From contig JAADII010000144.1 of NCBI GenBank assembly GCA_013151415.1, positions 1 through 64,000 of the forward strand: a DNA stretch of 64,000 nucleotides, in the 5' to 3' direction. The notes beneath the pieces were generated by a model. The model saw only the letters and a program-made list of their open reading frames with translations. It had not been told where the DNA came from and ran no database searches. A program made the position numbers and the translations under genes. Shown one piece after another: positions 60,494 to 64,000 of the stretch; position 1 is the first letter of the stretch, and each line of letters starts with the position of its first letter. The stretch comes from Chloroflexota bacterium. GTDB taxonomy: Bacteria; Chloroflexota; Anaerolineae; J102.

Positions 60494-61678
60494 TTGACGG
60501 CGTATTGCGGATGGCGCATGACAATGCTGACAGGCATGCGACGGCAGCTACGAAGGGTGCGGCGATTTTTCCTTTCCGATATCCATCCCCCCGCATATTG
60601 CGAAAACGTGGAGGCGTGGTGTAAAGGATATCCCGCCGCTTCTTGTCAGCGCATCTCCGAGGGATATTCTGTGGTTCGTTCATTGCCTCTAGCCCCCGCC
60701 GAGACCGAGGTGCATTGGCTCTTTCATAAACATCAGCGTCATACTTTTCCCGCTCAATACTTGGCCAAAATACCTGACGCCAAACTCGTTGGCGTCAACG
60801 GTCTCATCATTTTGCCCGATGGAACATTCACGGTGGAGCCGGTATACACGTCGGATTTTTTGAAGAGCGATCCAGCGTATCGTCACTATTTCCCTTGGGA
60901 GATCAAGCCTCGTCGCGGGCGCTATTACTCGCTTTTGCTTCGCTCCTGTTGGAGCGGGAATTATTATCATTGGCTTGTTAATGTGTTGCAGAGGTTGTAT
61001 CGCGTTCTTGAGCGTCTACCAGACGATGTAACTTTCATCACCCCTTCGCCTTTGAGACCTTATCAGTTAGAAACCTTGAGGATATTGGGCATTGAGCGCC
61101 GTTTGGCGCCTTTCCGTCCCACCGAGGTGTGGAAGTTCGATGTTTTGTTTTTCTCTCCTCCTGTCGCCTTGTCCGCGCATCATCTGCCCGAAGCCTTGCA
61201 TTGGTTGCGTTCTCGATTGATGCATGCATATTGCATCAGCAACGAGCGCGACAAGCCAGGTCGGCGCTTGTTCATCAGTCGTGAAAAAGCCCAAAATCGT
61301 CGCATCGTCAATATGGATGAGCTCAGGCCTGTGTTGGAGAGGCATGGGTTCGACATCGTTTTGGCCGAAGAACTGAGCTTGAGGGAGCAAATCGAGCTTT
61401 TCGCCAAAGCAAATGCGATCATCGCGCCCCACGGCGCGGGGCTGACCAATATGCTTTTTGCTCGTTCCGACACCGTTATCATAGAGATATTTGGCGATCA
61501 GGCGGTGCATTATGCTTATTGGACTATGAGCGAAGCGTTGGGATATTCGTATTACTACTTGATTGGTAAGAATATTCCCAACGACGCGTATGCAAAGGCG
61601 CCCCGAAAAGAATTTTATTGGGACATCTACGTTCCACCAGAAAAATTGGAGCAAGTCATCAACGAGGCGCTTCGATAA
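60494..61678 (+). CDS. Glycosyltransferase family 61
   Basis: SGNYYHWLVNVLQRLYRVLERLP, RRLFISREKAQNRRIVN, ANAIIAPHGAGLTNMLFAR. Confidence 0.88.
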   Translation: MTAYCGWRMTMLTGMRRQLRRVRRFFLSDIHPPAYCENVEAWCKGYPAASCQRISEGYSVVRSLPLAPAETEVHWLFHKHQRHTFPAQYLAKIPDAKLVGVNGLIILPDGTFTVEPVYTSDFLKSDPAYRHYFPWEIKPRRGRYYSLLLRSCWSGNYYHWLVNVLQRLYRVLERLPDDVTFITPSPLRPYQLETLRILGIERRLAPFRPTEVWKFDVLFFSPPVALSAHHLPEALHWLRSRLMHAYCISNERDKPGRRLFISREKAQNRRIVNMDELRPVLERHGFDIVLAEELSLREQIELFAKANAIIAPHGAGLTNMLFARSDTVIIEIFGDQAVHYAYWTMSEALGYSYYYLIGKNIPNDAYAKAPRKEFYWDIYVPPEKLEQVINEALR

Positions 61679-62493
61679 TGGACACTTTGTTTTCAGTGCA
61701 AGATCAAATCGTCATCATCACTGGCGGCATGGGTCAGTTGGGGCGACAGTTCACCCTGGCCTTGCTCGATCGCGGCGCTCGCGTGGCCGTGTTCGATATG
61801 CGCGTGGACGAGGACTATGTGCGCCAGCGTTTTGGTTCGCGGACCGACGATCCAAATCTTATGTTCCAACAGGTCGATGTCACCGATCGAACATCCATTG
61901 AGCTGGGCCTGGCCGCGGTGGTGGAGCAATGGGATGTTCCTCATGGCCTTATCAACAACGCGGGTCTCGATTCGCCGCCCGACGCGCCAGCCGAGGAAAA
62001 CGGCCCTTTCGAGACTTATCCCGAAGCTTCATTGGATAAGGTGCTGGATGTGAATTTGAAGGGCGTGGTGCTTTGCTGCCAGGTCATCGGCGGGGCCATG
62101 GCGCGGGCCGGTCGCGGCTCCATCATCAACATTAGCTCTATCTATGGTTTGGTCTCACCCGATCAGCGGTTGTATACTTATCGCGCCGCACAGGGCGCGC
62201 CTTTTTTCAAGCCCGTGGCTTATTCCATCTCTAAATCGGGCTTGCTCAATCTCACCCGCTATCTGGCCACCTACTGGGCCGAAAAAGGGGTGCGGGTGAA
62301 CACCCTCACCTTTGGCGGCGTGTTCAATCATCAGGACGAACAATTTTTGGCCAATTACGCTTCTCGCGTCCCCTTGGGGCGCATGGCTCGCGAAGATGAA
62401 TACAACGGCGCGGTTATTTTTTTGCTTTCCGACGCCTCTTCCTATATGACCGGCTCCAATATGATCATTGACGGAGGTTGGACCGCATGGTGA
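61678..62493 (+). CDS. SDR family oxidoreductase
   Basis: VIITGGMGQLGRQFTLALLDRGARVAVFDMR, INNAGLD, YSISKSGLLNLTRYLATYWAEKGVRVN. Confidence 0.92.
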   Translation: MDTLFSVQDQIVIITGGMGQLGRQFTLALLDRGARVAVFDMRVDEDYVRQRFGSRTDDPNLMFQQVDVTDRTSIELGLAAVVEQWDVPHGLINNAGLDSPPDAPAEENGPFETYPEASLDKVLDVNLKGVVLCCQVIGGAMARAGRGSIINISSIYGLVSPDQRLYTYRAAQGAPFFKPVAYSISKSGLLNLTRYLATYWAEKGVRVNTLTFGGVFNHQDEQFLANYASRVPLGRMAREDEYNGAVIFLLSDASSYMTGSNMIIDGGWTAW

Positions 62494-63257
62494 AAACACC
62501 CAGCATTGTCGGTCTCATCCCCGCTCGCGCCGGCTCTAAGCGCGTTCGCAACAAGAACGTGCGCCTCCTGGCCGGTCACCCTCTCATGGCCTACACCATT
62601 GCTGCGGCGTTGCAAAGCAACGTGTTCGATGCGGTCATCGTCTCCACCGATTCGGCCCAATATGCCGATATCGCTCGTCATTACGGCGCCGAGGTCCCCT
62701 TTTTACGACCGGCCGAGTTCGCTGGCGATCTATCGCCCGATATCGAATGGGTGGAGTACACATTGAAACGTCTGGTCGACGAAGGCCGGTCGTTCGATTG
62801 CTTTAGTATTTTGCGTCCCACCAGCCCCTTTCGTCAACCAGAAACCATTCAGCGCGCCTGGCGCGAGTTCCTGGCTGAAAAGGGCGTCGATTCCCTGCGC
62901 GCGGTCGAGAAATGTCGCCAACATCCGGGCAAGATGTGGGTGGTGCGCGGCCGGCGCATGACGCCGCTCTTACCCCTCTCGCCGCCCGAACAGCCCTGGC
63001 ACAGCAGCCAATATCAGTCCTTGCCCGTGGTCTATGTGCAAAATGCCAGCCTGGAAATCGCCTGGACTCGGGTCGTATTCGAGGAGCGCACCATTGCCGG
63101 CAATGTGCTCATGCCCTTTTTTACGCAGGGCATGGAGGGGTTCGATATCAACGCGGAGAAGGACTGGTGGTATGCTGAACATCTCCTAACGCGCGGCGAG
63201 GCCCATCTGCCTCGCGTTTCTCAATCTCCTTATGTTTTCCCTTCCCGTTTGGTCTAA
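62487..63257 (+). CDS. neuA: Acylneuraminate cytidylyltransferase family
   Basis: VGLIPARAGSKRVRNKNVRLLAGHPLMAYTIAAAL, VIVSTDSAQYADIARHYGAEVPFLRP, ILRPTSPFR. Confidence 0.93.
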   Translation: MVKTPSIVGLIPARAGSKRVRNKNVRLLAGHPLMAYTIAAALQSNVFDAVIVSTDSAQYADIARHYGAEVPFLRPAEFAGDLSPDIEWVEYTLKRLVDEGRSFDCFSILRPTSPFRQPETIQRAWREFLAEKGVDSLRAVEKCRQHPGKMWVVRGRRMTPLLPLSPPEQPWHSSQYQSLPVVYVQNASLEIAWTRVVFEERTIAGNVLMPFFTQGMEGFDINAEKDWWYAEHLLTRGEAHLPRVSQSPYVFPSRLV

Positions 63258-63288
63258 CTGGGCTTGATGCAATGCGTTTCAGGTGCGT

Positions 63289-64000
63289 ATGATGAAATCT
63301 CACAGTCGGTTCTTTTCCCGCAGTCTTTATTTGGTTGTATTGTTTGCGCCTTTGGTTTTGTCGCTGCTATTTCAGGCCGAGGCGAAGTCGGCCCAATCGG
63401 ACGTCGCTCGCTCTGCTGCACAGACTTACACCTGCCCGGTTAAAGTTATGGCCGTAGGGGACTCGGTGACATACGGTCGGTTGAGTTCGTGGGGGGCGGG
63501 TTTTCGCCATAATTTGAATTATTGGGGCGTCGCCGAGGGGCTGGATATCCAATGGGTCGGTCAGCTCACTTCGCCCGCGCCCAACCATGAAGGCCATCGC
63601 GGGGCCACTATCGAAGATATCCGTTTGAATGTGATCGACACCGCGATGAATAGGTATAAACCCCACGTTATGATTTTGATGATCGGCACCAACAATGTCG
63701 AGGTGGATGCAGATATTGATGCCATGCGCACGGCCATCAATACTTTAGTGAATCGCATCTTGCAAAATGATCCGAATATCCGACTCATTTTGGCTTCCAT
63801 TCCACCGGTTGGGCATCGTGAAAACGAAGATCCGGCCGTTTGGGACGCCAAGAACGTCGTGGCTGGTCTTTACAGCCAAGAGGTGGAGAGGGTGGCCAGG
63901 AATAAGATAGATAACGGCTATAATGTGGTCTTCGTCGATATCTACAACAACCTGGATCGATTCGCGGACCTGGCCGATGGACTGCACCCTAACGACAGCG
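63289..64000 (+). CDS. SGNH/GDSL hydrolase, truncated at the window end
   Basis: Own translation: signal peptide then VKVMAVGDSVTYG...MILMIGTNNVE...DGLHPND (catalytic Ser and Asp/His blocks); ORF open at 64000. Confidence 0.85.
   Translation, partial: MMKSHSRFFSRSLYLVVLFAPLVLSLLFQAEAKSAQSDVARSAAQTYTCPVKVMAVGDSVTYGRLSSWGAGFRHNLNYWGVAEGLDIQWVGQLTSPAPNHEGHRGATIEDIRLNVIDTAMNRYKPHVMILMIGTNNVEVDADIDAMRTAINTLVNRILQNDPNIRLILASIPPVGHRENEDPAVWDAKNVVAGLYSQEVERVARNKIDNGYNVVFVDIYNNLDRFADLADGLHPNDS

Noticed and set aside
1-64000. tRNA/rRNA genes
   Set aside because: No convincing cloverleaf or rRNA segment was seen by eye; a tRNAscan/Infernal run would be decisive.

Overview
The window looks chromosomal. 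Gene content and style suggest a GC-rich Chloroflexota (Anaerolineae/Caldilineae-like) bacterium; this is inference from protein families only. No rRNA, tRNA, CRISPR array, transposase or integrase was recognised by eye. Left part (0-36 kb): two Agl23/GT39-like membrane proteins, one fused to a six-blade NHL propeller; an Rpn-type nuclease; an Lgt-like protein; two moeA-type genes, one fused to a PBP-like domain and apparently frameshifted, with an RHH+HNH pair between them; a HepT/MntA toxin-antitoxin module; a P-type ATPase homologue lacking the catalytic Asp; alr; a GHL10-like glycosidase; an MtnA-like isomerase; a GntR/ADAPS-like/GlpD operon; a convergent operon (F420/nitroreductase-like, KstD-like flavoprotein, UGT-type glycosyltransferase); a double ferredoxin-NADP reductase fusion; folD; mutL. 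Right part (36-64 kb): a large surface-polysaccharide locus with a Wzx-like flippase, Wzm/Wzt ABC export, many glycosyltransferases, a GDP-fucose-synthase-like epimerase, Gfo/Idh/MocA oxidoreductases, and a nonulosonate cassette (neuB, KdsC-like HAD, sulfotransferase, GT61, SDR, neuA). Strongest second-look items: (1) the P-type ATPase with DKTGT replaced by GKEGF, TGES by FGGS and GDGxND by GDGVSD; (2) the 798-aa fusion of two unrelated FNR types; (3) the REase-like/tudor protein next to the split moeA-PBP; (4) the convergent ether-lipid-like and steroid/terpenoid-like operons; (5) several unrelated intergenic word-like inverted repeat families. All product names come from motif recognition by eye; no database search was run.
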